DNA of 60,342 nt. It comes from Eubacteriaceae bacterium. Its GTDB lineage: Bacteria > Bacillota > Clostridia > Eubacteriales > Anaerofustaceae. Shown here piece after piece: positions 26,619 to 35,392 of the stretch; positions within the stretch are counted from its first letter, which is position 1, and each line of letters begins with the position of its first letter. The notes under the pieces were generated by a model that ran no database searches, had not been told where the DNA came from, and was given only the letters and a program-made list of their open reading frames with translations. The DNA lies in contig WRIE01000011.1 of the NCBI GenBank assembly GCA_009782875.1, positions 1-60,342 on the forward strand, read 5' to 3'. The translations under genes and the position numbers were made by a program.

Positions 26619-26889
26619 GTTTTAGTGCCAAGACAAGACTTTATAGCCGCAGTGGCAGTCGATGGCAAGCACAAGTATTTTTTGCAAATCGATAGCATCC
26701 TACAGGCAATCCTTGTGTCTATGCTTTAGGTGATGGAAACGCAAAAGTGCAAAGCGATTGCCCGTCCTTGCTCGAGGTATACAGGCAAAGCTGTATATTT
26801 CTTGCCAGTTTCTTGGCCAAACAAGTGGTATGCAAAGCATCTTTGTTTCATGGCTGGTCAATAAAAAGGATCATTCAGCAAAAGCCATA
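26619..26889. other. Intergenic spacer upstream of the hgcAB promoter
   Basis: About 270 bases with no coding signal I can support and no recognisable riboswitch. The frame that continues into hgcA from 26758 lacks a ribosome site and family similarity. Confidence 0.45.
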
Positions 26890-26938
26890 TTGACAATAAT
26901 CAAAGTGTGCTGTATGCTTTATATAGATGAATATCTAT
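26890..26938 (+). promoter_or_regulatory. hgcAB promoter with a start-site dyad
   Basis: TTGACA (26890-26895), a 17-base spacer and TATGCT (26913-26918) form a strong promoter. The dyad ATAGAT-N4-ATCTAT (26923-26928 and 26933-26938) covers the predicted start of transcription, where a repressor could act. ArsR-type proteins control hgcAB in some species, but no such gene lies nearby, so the regulator is unknown. Confidence 0.65.
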
Positions 26939-26958
26939 GTAAGGCGAGGTCTATTTGC

Positions 26959-27963
26959 ATGAGTAGCCACACGACAAATGAACCTGTCAAACAGGTTCCA
27001 ACGAAACTAGCTTTTGGGGATTTCCTTGGCGCATGGAAAGCCAGGTGGGGCATTGGGCGCATGGATTACACTATCAAGCCAGGCCTTTATGCAGTGGGCA
27101 AGCCAGACAGTGAATCTCCAGTTTTGGTCAGCGCAAATTATAAATTGACTTTCGACGCTTTAAGGAAAAACCTTGGCGGTTTGGATTGTTGGATAATGAT
27201 CTTGGATACAGGCGGGATAAATGTCTGGTGCGCAGCAGGAAAAGGCGCTTTCGGCACGGACGAGTTGGTTAACCGCATTGAAAAGTCGGATATTTCAAAA
27301 TACGTGTCTCACAAACAGCTTGTTTTGCCCCAATTAGGCGCGGCAGGCGTGAGCGCTTATGAGGTGGCGCGGAGCTCAGGATTCAATGTCGTCTACGGGC
27401 CGGTTAGGGCAAAGGATATAAAAGAATTTATCAGAGAAGGATATAAAGCAACTGAAGAAATGCGCATGGTCAATTTTACCCTATGGGATAGAATGGTATT
27501 AGTGCCGATGGAGCTGGTTCCGGCATTGAAAAAATCATTGCCATTTTTTATAGGTATGGCCCTTTCAAGCACTTTTTTAGAAAAGCCTTTTGGCAAGGCT
27601 GATTATGCAGGTTTGGCAATGGCTATAGCAAGCGGCTCTATTATAACCCCCGTCCTGCTCCCTGCAATTCCCGGAAAGGCGTTTTCGCTGAAAGGGTGGA
27701 TTGTTGGGCTTGGTGGCACAGCAGCCCTCGTTGGCGCATTTGGCGGCTATAGGAAAGGCAGCCGGATCCTGTCGATGGGCCATTTGTTGTTGTTCCCTGC
27801 AGTTTCTTCATATTTGGCATTGAATTTCACAGGGTCGACAACATACACTTCCCATTCAGGAGTCAACAAGGAAATGAGAAAAGCATTGCCGTTGATTGTT
27901 GGCTCAGCTTTCGTTGGCGCTGCTTTGGCGATTGGCGCATATTTATTTAGGAGTGATAAGTGA
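26959..27963 (+). CDS. hgcA: HgcA, corrinoid protein of mercury methylation
   Basis: A 334-residue protein, close to the 338 residues of the Desulfovibrio desulfuricans ND132 protein. The N-terminal corrinoid-binding domain has the diagnostic cap helix N-V-W-C-A-A-G-K-G at residues 88-96; Cys91 is the expected lower cobalt ligand. Other hallmarks follow: T-D-E-L-V-N-R-I-E, L-V-L-P-Q-L-G-A, V-Y-G-P-V-R-A. From about residue 185 there are four to five membrane segments, then the family block L-N-F-T-G-S-T-T-Y-T-S. HgcA transfers a methyl group to Hg(II). ATG 26959 was chosen because GAGGT lies 8 bases before it and the length fits. hgcB overlaps the 3' end. Confidence 0.96.
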   Translation: MSSHTTNEPVKQVPTKLAFGDFLGAWKARWGIGRMDYTIKPGLYAVGKPDSESPVLVSANYKLTFDALRKNLGGLDCWIMILDTGGINVWCAAGKGAFGTDELVNRIEKSDISKYVSHKQLVLPQLGAAGVSAYEVARSSGFNVVYGPVRAKDIKEFIREGYKATEEMRMVNFTLWDRMVLVPMELVPALKKSLPFFIGMALSSTFLEKPFGKADYAGLAMAIASGSIITPVLLPAIPGKAFSLKGWIVGLGGTAALVGAFGGYRKGSRILSMGHLLLFPAVSSYLALNFTGSTTYTSHSGVNKEMRKALPLIVGSAFVGAALAIGAYLFRSDK

Positions 27964-28265
27964 AAGTATTAAGATATCTTGAGGATGTTTCGACACTGGA
28001 ACTTAATGGGGAAAAATGCACAGGTTGTGGCAGTTGCATTGATGTTTGCCCCCATGGAGTATTTTGTATTGTTGGCCAAAAAGCGTTCGTGGCAGACAAG
28101 GGGTTATGTATGGAATGTGGGGCTTGCGCCCTAAATTGCCCAACCAAAGCCATCGAAGTAATTGCAGGAGTTGGTTGCGCGTCTGCTATAATCGCCAGCT
28201 GGTTCAGCGGCAAAGAGCCTGCTTGCGAATGTGCGGAAGATGGCTGCAAACCCGGATGCTGTTGA
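27960..28265 (+). CDS. hgcB: HgcB, ferredoxin partner of HgcA
   Basis: A 101-residue 2x[4Fe-4S] ferredoxin. The cluster motifs are Cys20-23-26-30 and Cys50-53-56-60 (both C-x2-C-x2-C-x3-C-P). The conserved lone Cys73 sits in G-V-G-C-A, followed by a membrane-proximal A-I-I-A-S-W-F-S-G-K-E-P, and the chain ends with the Cys100-Cys101 pair that is a hallmark of HgcB. It reduces the HgcA corrinoid and probably passes Hg(II) to it. GTG 27960 overlaps the hgcA stop by 4 bases, indicating coupling. Confidence 0.96.
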   Translation: MKVLRYLEDVSTLELNGEKCTGCGSCIDVCPHGVFCIVGQKAFVADKGLCMECGACALNCPTKAIEVIAGVGCASAIIASWFSGKEPACECAEDGCKPGCC

Positions 28266-28330
28266 TTTTTAGAGTGGGAGAATATGATAGCAGGCTATAT
28301 AATCTACAGGGTAGATGCAAAAACAAAAAA

Positions 28331-28370
28331 AAGCAATGGCTTCAATTAGGTATCCATTGCTTCTTTTTAT
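28331..28370. terminator. Bidirectional terminator between hgcB and mgtA
   Basis: AAGCAATGG (28332-28340) pairs with CCATTGCTT (28355-28363). The plus strand has CTTTTTA after it and the minus strand has eight T residues, so it can stop both hgcAB and the convergent mgtA transcript. Confidence 0.85.
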
Positions 28371-28379
28371 GTCGCTTGT

Positions 28380-31100
28380 TTATAGCAACTCGCCATGCCT
28401 TTTCACAAAAGCTTGCTTGGCTACAGTCACTAGCGCCATATACACCAGGATCGTCAACACAAGCCACCCGAAATAGGCTGGGGGCAGGGGGGCAAAGCCG
28501 ATTTTGCTGCCAAAGGCGGTGAAAGGCACAATGCTAAGCACTGCAATGCCAGCAAAAGTCGAGGCTGCCACTTGCAAAGAAGCCCTGCTTTGCAAGAATG
28601 GGATTTTTGGCGTGCGTATCATATGGATTACTAAAGACTGGCTCCACATTGACTCTACAAACCATCCTGCTTGGAATATTGCGATAAACAGCGCTTTTGT
28701 CCCGGGATCAGAAATTTGGCTAAAACCAAGGCCGCCGCAAACTGCTGGGCATATCACAAAGTACAACAAAAGGTAAGTGGTGATGTCAAACACTGAGCTT
28801 GTCGGGCCTATCCATACCATGAATTTGCCAATGTTGCTTGCATCCCATTTTCGAGGCACTTTCAAAAATTCGCCATCAACATTGTCCCAAGGTATTGCTG
28901 CGCAGGAAATGTCATAAACCAAGTTGAGCAGTATCAAATGTATGCTCATCATTGGCAAGAAGGGTAAAAATGCGCTAGCAACCAGCACGCTAAACATATT
29001 CCCAAAATTCGAGCTAGCAGTCATTTTAATATACTTGATCATGTTCGCATACGTTTTCCTGCCTTCGACAATGCCTTTTTCCAACACCGTCAAGTCTTTT
29101 TCCAGCAAGATAACATCCGCGCTCTCTTTTGCTATGTCAACTGCAGTGTCAACGCTGATGCCGACATCTGATGCTGCCATGCCAGCAGCATCATTTATGC
29201 CGTCGCCCATATATCCCACACAGTGGCCATTTTCACGCAAAACCGTGATTACACGGGCTTTCTGCTGAGGGGAGAGTTTTGCGAAAATATCGACCTGCCC
29301 GGCTTTCTGCCCTAGCTCGGCATCATCCATGTGTTCCAGGTCTGAGCCTAGGAGGATTGCTTGCGCAGATATGCCCACTTGGCTGCAGACGTTAGCCGCC
29401 ACTTTGTCGTTGTCGCCTGTGAGGACCTTCACTTGCACCCCATGCTCTTTAAGCGCCAAGATAGCAGCTGCAGTCGATTCTTTTGGCGGATCCAGGAAAG
29501 CCAAGTATCCCAGAAAAGTCATTCCAGACTCATCCGCTACCCCAAACGACTCTACAGGGGAAGGGTTGGTTTTTTGCGCAACTGCAATTACCCGCATCCC
29601 TTCCTCATGAAGGCTGTTTGACTTTTGGAGTATATAATCCCTGACTGGCTCTTCCAAAGGCACCACACTGCCTTCATACTCGGCAAAGGAGCATACCTCC
29701 AACATTTCCTCTACTGCGCCTTTGGTGATCATTTGGGTTTTGCCATTTTTCACAACCACACTCATGCGCCGCCGCTCAAAGTCAAACGGAATCTCATCGA
29801 CTTTTTGAAACCGTTCTGCTATGCCCGTAAGCTCTGGGACTGACTCTTGCAGCTCAAGGGCGCGCTCGATAATGGCGATGTCAATCAGGTTTTTCAAGCC
29901 TGTTTGATAATAGCTGTTCAAAAAAGCGTAGCCAAGCACACTGGCGTCTTTCTCTCCATGGATGTTCAAGTGGTATTGGAGAACCACTTTGTCTTGGGTC
30001 AAGGTGCCAGTCTTGTCAGTGCATAGGATATCCATCGCGCCTAAATTCTGGATAGAATTCAGGTTTTTTATGATGGTCTTTTCCTTTGACATTGCTACAG
30101 CGCCTTTTGCAAGGCAAGTAGTGACAATCATTGGAAGCATTTCTGGAGTCAACCCCACTGCGATGGATACAGCAAACAAAGAGGCTTCCAGCCAATTGCC
30201 TTTACCAAAGCCAATGATAAGCAGAACCATGGGCACCATGGCAAGCATAAACTTTATAAGGAGCCATGAAACAGAATTCACGCCCTTTTCAAAGCTTGTC
30301 TGGGGAGGCTTTTGGGTTGTATTTGCAGAGATCCCGCCAAATATCGTGTCATCGCCGACAGCCACAGCAATGCCTGTCGCTGATCCGCTTATTATTGTGG
30401 TTCCCATAAAAGCCAAGTTGCAAAACTCTGTTATTCCAATTGTGCCATCGAGTTGGGAAGCATGGCTTTTTTCTACTGCCACGCTCTCCCCAGTCAAAGC
30501 AGACTGGCTTGCAAACAGGTCTTTTGATTTGATAATTCGCATGTCAGCCGGGATCATATCTCCTGCGGCTAGATGGACAATATCGCCAACGACAATTTCT
30601 TCGATGGGGATTTCAGTGGCTTTTTGTCCAAGCCTCTTGACATTTGCGGTTGTTTTTATCATTTGCAGCAGTTTTTCTGCCGCATTTCCGCTGCGGGTCT
30701 CTTGGACAAACCGCAGCACCCCTGAAATTAAAGTCATTGCCAAAATAATGACAAGGGTCATAGGCTCGGCTTCGTTTGGTTTTGCCATAATAATGTCGCT
30801 AAAGGCCGAGACAATAGCGAGCAAGAATAGAATGGCGGTAAATGGGTTTACAAACGACTCAAGCAACCGCCCGCCCAAGGATGGCTTGTTGCCACGGGTA
30901 ATTGTGTTTTCGCCAAATTGCCTGCTGGACTCTCCAACAGCATGTTCGCTAAGCCCTTCCAGGGAGCTTGCAAACTCTGTAAGCACTGTTTCTAGGTCTG
31001 ATAGGGCGGCAAATCTTAGCCTGTCATCATTTCTTTCTCGGCGGACTGCCGAGGTAGTGTTTTGGCGCAGGCTCGTGTTATTAATTGCTGCATTATTCAT
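28380..31100 (-). CDS. mgtA: Magnesium-importing P-type ATPase
   Basis: A 906-residue P3B-type ATPase. The phosphorylated Asp is in D-K-T-G-T-L-T-Q, the TGES loop in L-T-G-E-S-V, the hinge in M-G-D-G-I-N-D, and the membrane motif in [12 protein letters not shown]. The ten membrane segments and G-L-T-P-E-M-L-P identify the MgtA/MgtB type. It imports Mg2+ against need for ATP. The ATG at 31100 is preceded by AGGTG and overlaps the stop of a small upstream frame. The M-box leader upstream indicates control by Mg2+. Confidence 0.94.
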   Translation of the reverse strand: MNNAAINNTSLRQNTTSAVRRERNDDRLRFAALSDLETVLTEFASSLEGLSEHAVGESSRQFGENTITRGNKPSLGGRLLESFVNPFTAILFLLAIVSAFSDIIMAKPNEAEPMTLVIILAMTLISGVLRFVQETRSGNAAEKLLQMIKTTANVKRLGQKATEIPIEEIVVGDIVHLAAGDMIPADMRIIKSKDLFASQSALTGESVAVEKSHASQLDGTIGITEFCNLAFMGTTIISGSATGIAVAVGDDTIFGGISANTTQKPPQTSFEKGVNSVSWLLIKFMLAMVPMVLLIIGFGKGNWLEASLFAVSIAVGLTPEMLPMIVTTCLAKGAVAMSKEKTIIKNLNSIQNLGAMDILCTDKTGTLTQDKVVLQYHLNIHGEKDASVLGYAFLNSYYQTGLKNLIDIAIIERALELQESVPELTGIAERFQKVDEIPFDFERRRMSVVVKNGKTQMITKGAVEEMLEVCSFAEYEGSVVPLEEPVRDYILQKSNSLHEEGMRVIAVAQKTNPSPVESFGVADESGMTFLGYLAFLDPPKESTAAAILALKEHGVQVKVLTGDNDKVAANVCSQVGISAQAILLGSDLEHMDDAELGQKAGQVDIFAKLSPQQKARVITVLRENGHCVGYMGDGINDAAGMAASDVGISVDTAVDIAKESADVILLEKDLTVLEKGIVEGRKTYANMIKYIKMTASSNFGNMFSVLVASAFLPFLPMMSIHLILLNLVYDISCAAIPWDNVDGEFLKVPRKWDASNIGKFMVWIGPTSSVFDITTYLLLYFVICPAVCGGLGFSQISDPGTKALFIAIFQAGWFVESMWSQSLVIHMIRTPKIPFLQSRASLQVAASTFAGIAVLSIVPFTAFGSKIGFAPLPPAYFGWLVLTILVYMALVTVAKQAFVKRHGELL

Positions 31101-31284
31101 CGGATTGCACCTGCATGCTATCATGAATAGCTGGAAGCGCAGCCCAAAATACCCCAGGAAAGCGGCTATTTTTAATTAAGATGAGGCAAAGTGGAGCCAA
31201 AAAGACTGCAAAATGCCATGTCATATAAATCCCGCCGCCTAGGGTCAGGACTGTTGCTACTTCCGGATTCCACTTCGCACTCAC
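31093..31284 (-). CDS. Possible small membrane protein coupled to mgtA
   Basis: A frame of about 63 residues from GTG 31284 ends at a TAA that overlaps the mgtA start by 8 bases (ATGAATAA). It has a long hydrophobic stretch ([21 protein letters not shown]) and a second shorter one, consistent with two membrane segments. The overlap with mgtA favours translation. The start is uncertain: GAGAG lies too close to the GTG. No family recognised; it could be a regulatory subunit or a spurious frame. Confidence 0.4.
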   Translation of the reverse strand: MSAKWNPEVATVLTLGGGIYMTWHFAVFLAPLCLILIKNSRFPGVFWAALPAIHDSMQVQSDE

Positions 31285-31499
31285 CTCTCTTTTTAATACA
31301 TTTTTTTTATATAAATCAACCTCTGGTAATGAGGGGGATTGCAATTAAATTTGGGCGCATAAAAACCGTAATTTCAATATTGCAGGGGAGGATGGCATGC
31401 CGGTGATTGCCTTCCGAAAATAGCCCTTTGGCCAGCAATGCAATCCAGCCCGCAAGGGGCTTGTTTTTAATGCCCATGCATATTTACTGTGAATAATAA

Positions 31500-31535
31500 T
31501 AAAAAACCTCTATCACATGAACGGTGACAGAGGAA
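31500..31535 (-). terminator. Terminator of the M-box leader
   Basis: On the minus strand CCTCTGTCACC pairs with GTGATAGAGG, followed by TTTTTTA. It lies after the M-box aptamer and before mgtA, so it is the expression platform. Confidence 0.85.
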
Positions 31536-31539
31536 ATAA

Positions 31540-31725
31540 CCAAAAAAACGAGCTATAGCCATAAATTGCCATCGTCCAAGCTTTAGCATCGCAAGGCAAT
31601 GTTATTGCACTAGTCTGCGCCTTAGTTTCGACGCAGACTGTTGGCCTACTCATGGTGTCTCCACCACTCTGCGGCAGCAATCCGTATCCTTGCGGTAGCC
31701 TCACCTACCGATTATGTTTAAATGT
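31540..31725 (-). promoter_or_regulatory. M-box (ykoK) magnesium riboswitch
   Basis: Minus-strand sequence GGTAGGTGAGGCTACC, then ATACGGATTGCTGCCGC, AGTGGTGGAGACACC and the stem GTCTGCGTCGAAA follow the order of the M-box aptamer (TAGGTGAGGCTCC, then GCTGCC, then the lower stems). High Mg2+ should fold the aptamer and let the downstream terminator form. The aptamer borders are approximate. Confidence 0.85.
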
Positions 31726-31743
31726 GTTGTTAAATCTACAAAT

Positions 31744-31772
31744 AGTATATGCTAGCTTCCGGTGGTTGTCAA
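31744..31772 (-). promoter_or_regulatory. Promoter of the mgtA transcript
   Basis: On the minus strand TTGACA (31772-31767), 17 bases, TATACT (31749-31744). Start of transcription would be near 31737, just upstream of the M-box. Confidence 0.8.
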
Positions 31773-32244
31773 CATACTACGTTATTATTTTTGGATAATA
31801 ATAACATACTGGTTTTAATAATATGCCCCATAAATTTGCTGAAAGCCCAAATGGGCTTTAATGCATTTTATAGTGGATGGCTCAATCATAAGAATTTGCC
31901 AGCATATTTTAAATTTATTTTATTTTATATTGCTAGCAAAACTGCAAGGCAATATGAAACAGCAACCCGGAAAGCACTTTTTGTGGCAAGTTGCCTAGGG
32001 CAAGGCTTTTCGACAGGCAGAATCAAATGCTTGCCATAGGGCAGATAACAGCTACAAGCATTTGCGCGGTTTATTGGTTTGAGAGCTGGATGGCGGTCCA
32101 TTAGGCGTCAAATAGGAATTGCGAAGTTTTGGCACACTCTGGCGCACTATCGTTTCGAATCATTTTCAGAATGCCTCAAGTCCAATAGATTCACCCAAGA
32201 AAACAGGAATCCCGCTTGCTAGGAAAACCTCAGGTTTTTGAGCC
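31773..32244. other. Intergenic region, no gene recognised
   Basis: About 470 bases, AT-rich on the left and mixed on the right. Open frames here are short, have no ribosome site and no similarity to known families. No hairpins of note. Confidence 0.5.
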
Positions 32245-32273
32245 TTGACCAATAATCCGTCCCACGGTACAAT
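32245..32273 (+). promoter_or_regulatory. Promoter immediately before the MFS gene
   Basis: TTGACC (32245-32250), 17 bases, TACAAT (32268-32273). The ATG at 32280 is where transcription should begin, so the message would be leaderless; no ribosome site is visible. Confidence 0.55.
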
Positions 32274-32279
32274 CACAAT

Positions 32280-33461
32280 ATGGCAAATGAACAAAACCCC
32301 GGGAATAGCGCTTTCCCATCTGGCAAGTGGAAAAAGCAAACCGCTTTCTTCTTGGCCAGCCAAAATATCTCGTTAATTGGCTCGTCTGTGGTTGGATTTG
32401 CGATCACTTGGCATATAACGCTAGAAACCGGATCGGGTTTTTGGATGATGTTGGCGACTGTTTGCAATCTTGTTCCACAAGTTGCGTTCTCTCTAATTGC
32501 AGGCGCTTGGGCTGACCGCTACAACCGCAAGCATGTGATTATGCTTTCTGACGGGTTTGTTGGCTTGGCAATGCTTTTGCTGGCAATATCTTTTCTTGCC
32601 GGGTTCCCCAAAATCGAGCTGCTGCTGGTCGCATTGGCAGCTCGTGCTATCGGCGCAAGCATCCAAGCTCCCGCAGTAAACGCGTTCTTCACCCAATTGG
32701 CGCCAAAAGAGCAGCTTGCCAAAGTCCAGGGAATCAACCAAGCCATAGGCTCGGCATTCGCTCTTGCCACTCCTGCATTGGGTGGATTGCTGCTGGCCAG
32801 TGTTGGCATTGTGGGCGCATTCCTGACGGACACCGTGGGCGCTGCGATTGCCATAGGAGTGGCTAGCCGCATACATGTGGGCAAGCCACATATTGCCAAC
32901 CATCCGCAGCCTGTTTTTAAAGATATCGCCATGGGTATTTCATATATTGGCGGCAATAGGCGGCTGAAGCGCCTTTTTGCTTGCTTGCTGTGCTCTTTCT
33001 GGCTTGTCACACCGTCATTCACACTCACTCCATTGATGATCGGGCGCACTTTTGGAAACGAAGTGTGGAGGCTTGCTGTGCATGAAATTGTATGGTCAAG
33101 CGCAATGGTCGCATGCGGGGTCTTGTTGTCGATTAGGGGCGGTTTTCGCGACAATGAAAAGGCAATCGCGCGTTCCATTGCAGGTTTTGGCATATCGTTC
33201 GCACTGGCGGGATTGTCGTGGAGTTTTGCGTCTTTCCTAGTGTTTTTGGGGGTAGCGGGGCTGTTTTGGCCAATTTGGTCGATGGCGCAAACAGTCTTGG
33301 TGCAAGAGATAACACAGCCAGCAATGCTGGGGAGGGTGTTTTCAGTAGTCCATCTAATTATCACAGGAACGGTTCCAATTGCGATTCTTATATACGGTCC
33401 GTTGGCGGATACTATTGGAATAGAAGCCATTCTTGTTGCAACAGCGTTTTGCTTGCAATAG
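32280..33461 (+). CDS. MFS transporter, drug-efflux type, C-terminus frameshifted
   Basis: A 393-residue membrane protein of the major facilitator superfamily, MFS_3 or DHA3 type (macrolide-efflux-like). The loop motif A-G-A-W-A-D-R-Y-N-R-K is near residue 75, and about 11 membrane segments can be counted. It stops at L-Q just where the last helix should continue. A one-base shift near 33450 would extend it with A-I-E-G-L-V-Y-G-Y-A-A-K-K to a stop at 33509-33511. So the last segment is probably lost by mutation or a sequencing error. The substrate is unknown. Confidence 0.75.
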   Translation: MANEQNPGNSAFPSGKWKKQTAFFLASQNISLIGSSVVGFAITWHITLETGSGFWMMLATVCNLVPQVAFSLIAGAWADRYNRKHVIMLSDGFVGLAMLLLAISFLAGFPKIELLLVALAARAIGASIQAPAVNAFFTQLAPKEQLAKVQGINQAIGSAFALATPALGGLLLASVGIVGAFLTDTVGAAIAIGVASRIHVGKPHIANHPQPVFKDIAMGISYIGGNRRLKRLFACLLCSFWLVTPSFTLTPLMIGRTFGNEVWRLAVHEIVWSSAMVACGVLLSIRGGFRDNEKAIARSIAGFGISFALAGLSWSFASFLVFLGVAGLFWPIWSMAQTVLVQEITQPAMLGRVFSVVHLIITGTVPIAILIYGPLADTIGIEAILVATAFCLQ

Positions 33462-33552
33462 AAGGCTTGGTATATGGTTATGCGGCAAAAAAAGCGCAGG
33501 ATCCAGAATAAAGGCAGAGCCGACGCGGCAAATGCCAAAAATAAGTAGCAGG

Positions 33553-34398
33553 TTATGCCAAGGCATCCGCATCGCCCATCAGCCAGGCAAATTCCTCTAT
33601 TGTGCGCGGCTTCTTTTCTGATCGCTTGCATAACCCAGCTTTTTGGATATGCTCAAATGCCTCATACAGCAACGGTTTTTTTAGCCCTGCCTTTTTCAAA
33701 GTGTCTTCTTGGCTAAATACTTCATCAACATTGGCATCTGCAATTATTTCCCCATCAGCAAACACAATAGCCCTGTTAGCAATTCGATATGCAAAATTAA
33801 CATCGTGGGTAGACAATATGATCGTTATGCCAGACTCGTTCAAAGCAAGGAGTATGTGTTCCAGCGCGTCAGTGTTCTGCGGGTCAAGCGAAGCTGTTGG
33901 CTCGTCTAAGAGTATAATGCTGGGCTGCATAGCCAAGATGTCGGCAATGCTTACCCGCTTTTTCTCCCCGCCGCTAAGATAGTGCGGGGCATAATCCCTA
34001 TAGCGGAGTATATCCATTTGGACCAGGGACTCTTCCACCCGTTTTTCAACCTCTTCTTTTGAAAGCTCCAAGTTCAAGGGCCCAAAACTGACCTCGCTTT
34101 CCACTGTCCCTGCGATGATCTGGCTGTCTGGGTCCTGGAATACAAGGCCTACGGCTTGCCTCAAAGTGAATGTGTCTTTTTTGTTGCCCTTCAACTCTAC
34201 GCCATTATAGACGATCTTCCCGCTTTGAAGCTTCAACACCCCATTGCAACACAGAAAAAAAGTGCTTTTGCCAGCTCCGTTGCTTCCAAGCACAGCCACT
34301 AGCTCGCCTTCGGCAAAGGAAACGGAAACATTGTTTAATGCCCTGTACTTGCCATCGTATTGATAGCTTACATTCTCGATTTTTAACAAGTCACTCAT
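33553..34398 (-). CDS. cbiO: Cobalt ECF transporter ATPase CbiO
   Basis: A 281-residue ABC ATPase: Walker A G-S-N-G-A-G-K-S-T, Q-loop F-Q-D-P, signature L-S-G-G-E-K-K-R-V, Walker B I-I-L-L-D-E-P and the H-loop S-T-H-D. It powers metal uptake with CbiQ, encoded directly upstream. It is the last gene of the long cbi/hem operon. The pair serves cobalt import for corrin synthesis in this context. Confidence 0.9.
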   Translation of the reverse strand: MSDLLKIENVSYQYDGKYRALNNVSVSFAEGELVAVLGSNGAGKSTFFLCCNGVLKLQSGKIVYNGVELKGNKKDTFTLRQAVGLVFQDPDSQIIAGTVESEVSFGPLNLELSKEEVEKRVEESLVQMDILRYRDYAPHYLSGGEKKRVSIADILAMQPSIILLDEPTASLDPQNTDALEHILLALNESGITIILSTHDVNFAYRIANRAIVFADGEIIADANVDEVFSQEDTLKKAGLKKPLLYEAFEHIQKAGLCKRSEKKPRTIEEFAWLMGDADALA

Positions 34399-34410
34399 TA
34401 ATTAATTCCC

Positions 34411-35325
34411 TCACAATGGCATTAAACTCAATGCAGCGCCCACAGCCAGCAAAACTGCGCAGACCCACCCTTGGGTCATGGTTATTTTTGTGCTGTGTTC
34501 CAAAAACCTGATGCCCGTGTCATAGCAGCGGCTTTCCATAGCATCAAAGTTCTTTGCGGCAAAATGGTAGCTGCGGGCTAGCAAGTTCGCATAAACCATG
34601 CCAGTTGAGCGTAAGCTCGTTTTATAATCCTTCATGCCAAGCCTGCTTTTCGCTGCGTCATGCATCTCATGGTGCAAAGACATTAGTATAAAAATGTATC
34701 TGTAAACCAGGTACATCAAGTCAATGATGGCATCAGGGCAATGGCTTCGCCTCAGGACTGCGATGATGTCTGGCATTCGCGTTGTTACACTCAAAATGCA
34801 CAGGCAGCTTACAGCCCCTAAAGCCCGGGACACAACGAGGGCAGCCATTGCTTGGGAGCTCGTTGTAGCATAGAACCATATCCCCAGCGCCCTAAAGCTG
34901 GCAACACCCTCAATTTGCGTCATTGACACCGAAAAAAGCAGGGACAACCCGCTCAATAGCAAAAAGCCCAAAGGGAGCATCAATATCTGCAAATAGTGGT
35001 CGAAGTCCATTCCGCCAGCATAGACGGCAATAACAGGCGCAATTGCCATAAGGAAGATTCCTGTATAGCAGTTCTTAGAGGATATGCATATTGCAATCGA
35101 TGCCAAGACTGTCCAGAACTTCAATGACGCGTTCACGCCATTGAGTTTTGAGCTTTGGGCTATGATATCGATAGGCAATGGATGGTCATGTTGATGCCTG
35201 CTAAAGTGCCAGAAGAATGCCCCCAATGCAATGCAAGCTGCAGCGAGGATTGTGTTGGGCGCCTTGCCTGCAAAGAGAAACCAAACAAATGCCATGGAAA
35301 GAATGCCTGTCACCATGCTGCCCAC
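34411..35325 (-). CDS. cbiQ: Cobalt ECF transporter membrane protein CbiQ, with N-terminal extension
   Basis: A protein of about 304 residues. From near residue 53 (I-D-I-I-A-Q-S-S-K-L-N-G-V-N-A-S-L-K-F) it matches CbiQ, including the ATPase-contacting cytoplasmic helices (S-R-A-L-G, then S-R-L-G-M-K). The first 50 residues add two hydrophobic segments and H-Q-H-D-H, which ordinary CbiQ lacks. The substrate-specific subunits CbiM and CbiN are absent around it. The start is GTG 35325 or ATG 35316 after GGGAGG. Whether the extension replaces CbiN is unknown. Confidence 0.8.
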   Translation of the reverse strand: MGSMVTGILSMAFVWFLFAGKAPNTILAAACIALGAFFWHFSRHQHDHPLPIDIIAQSSKLNGVNASLKFWTVLASIAICISSKNCYTGIFLMAIAPVIAVYAGGMDFDHYLQILMLPLGFLLLSGLSLLFSVSMTQIEGVASFRALGIWFYATTSSQAMAALVVSRALGAVSCLCILSVTTRMPDIIAVLRRSHCPDAIIDLMYLVYRYIFILMSLHHEMHDAAKSRLGMKDYKTSLRSTGMVYANLLARSYHFAAKNFDAMESRCYDTGIRFLEHSTKITMTQGWVCAVLLAVGAALSLMPL

Positions 35326-35392
35326 ATCCTCCCGCCTGCTCTAAACCGCTTTGACTTCATTTTATAAAGCACCTCTTTGTTCTCTTCTAGTT

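Noticed and set aside
26758..26958. Longer N-terminus for HgcA
   Set aside because: The frame is open, but lacks a ribosome site and any family similarity, and the strong promoter at 26890-26918 lies inside it. ATG 26959 fits the family length.
26619..26958. Riboswitch upstream of hgcA
   Set aside because: I looked for the B12 box and GGTGAGAATCC-type sequence seen at 50190-50395; they are not present.
29962..31179. 405-residue plus-strand open frame
   Set aside because: It lies fully opposite mgtA, is rich in Ser and Ile runs typical of antisense frames, and has no recognisable domain.
31749..32039. 96-residue plus-strand open frame
   Set aside because: No ribosome site, sits on the mgtA promoter, low-complexity composition, no family.
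32519..33631. 370-residue minus-strand open frame
   Set aside because: It is antisense to the MFS gene, whose sense strand has clear membrane helices and motifs.
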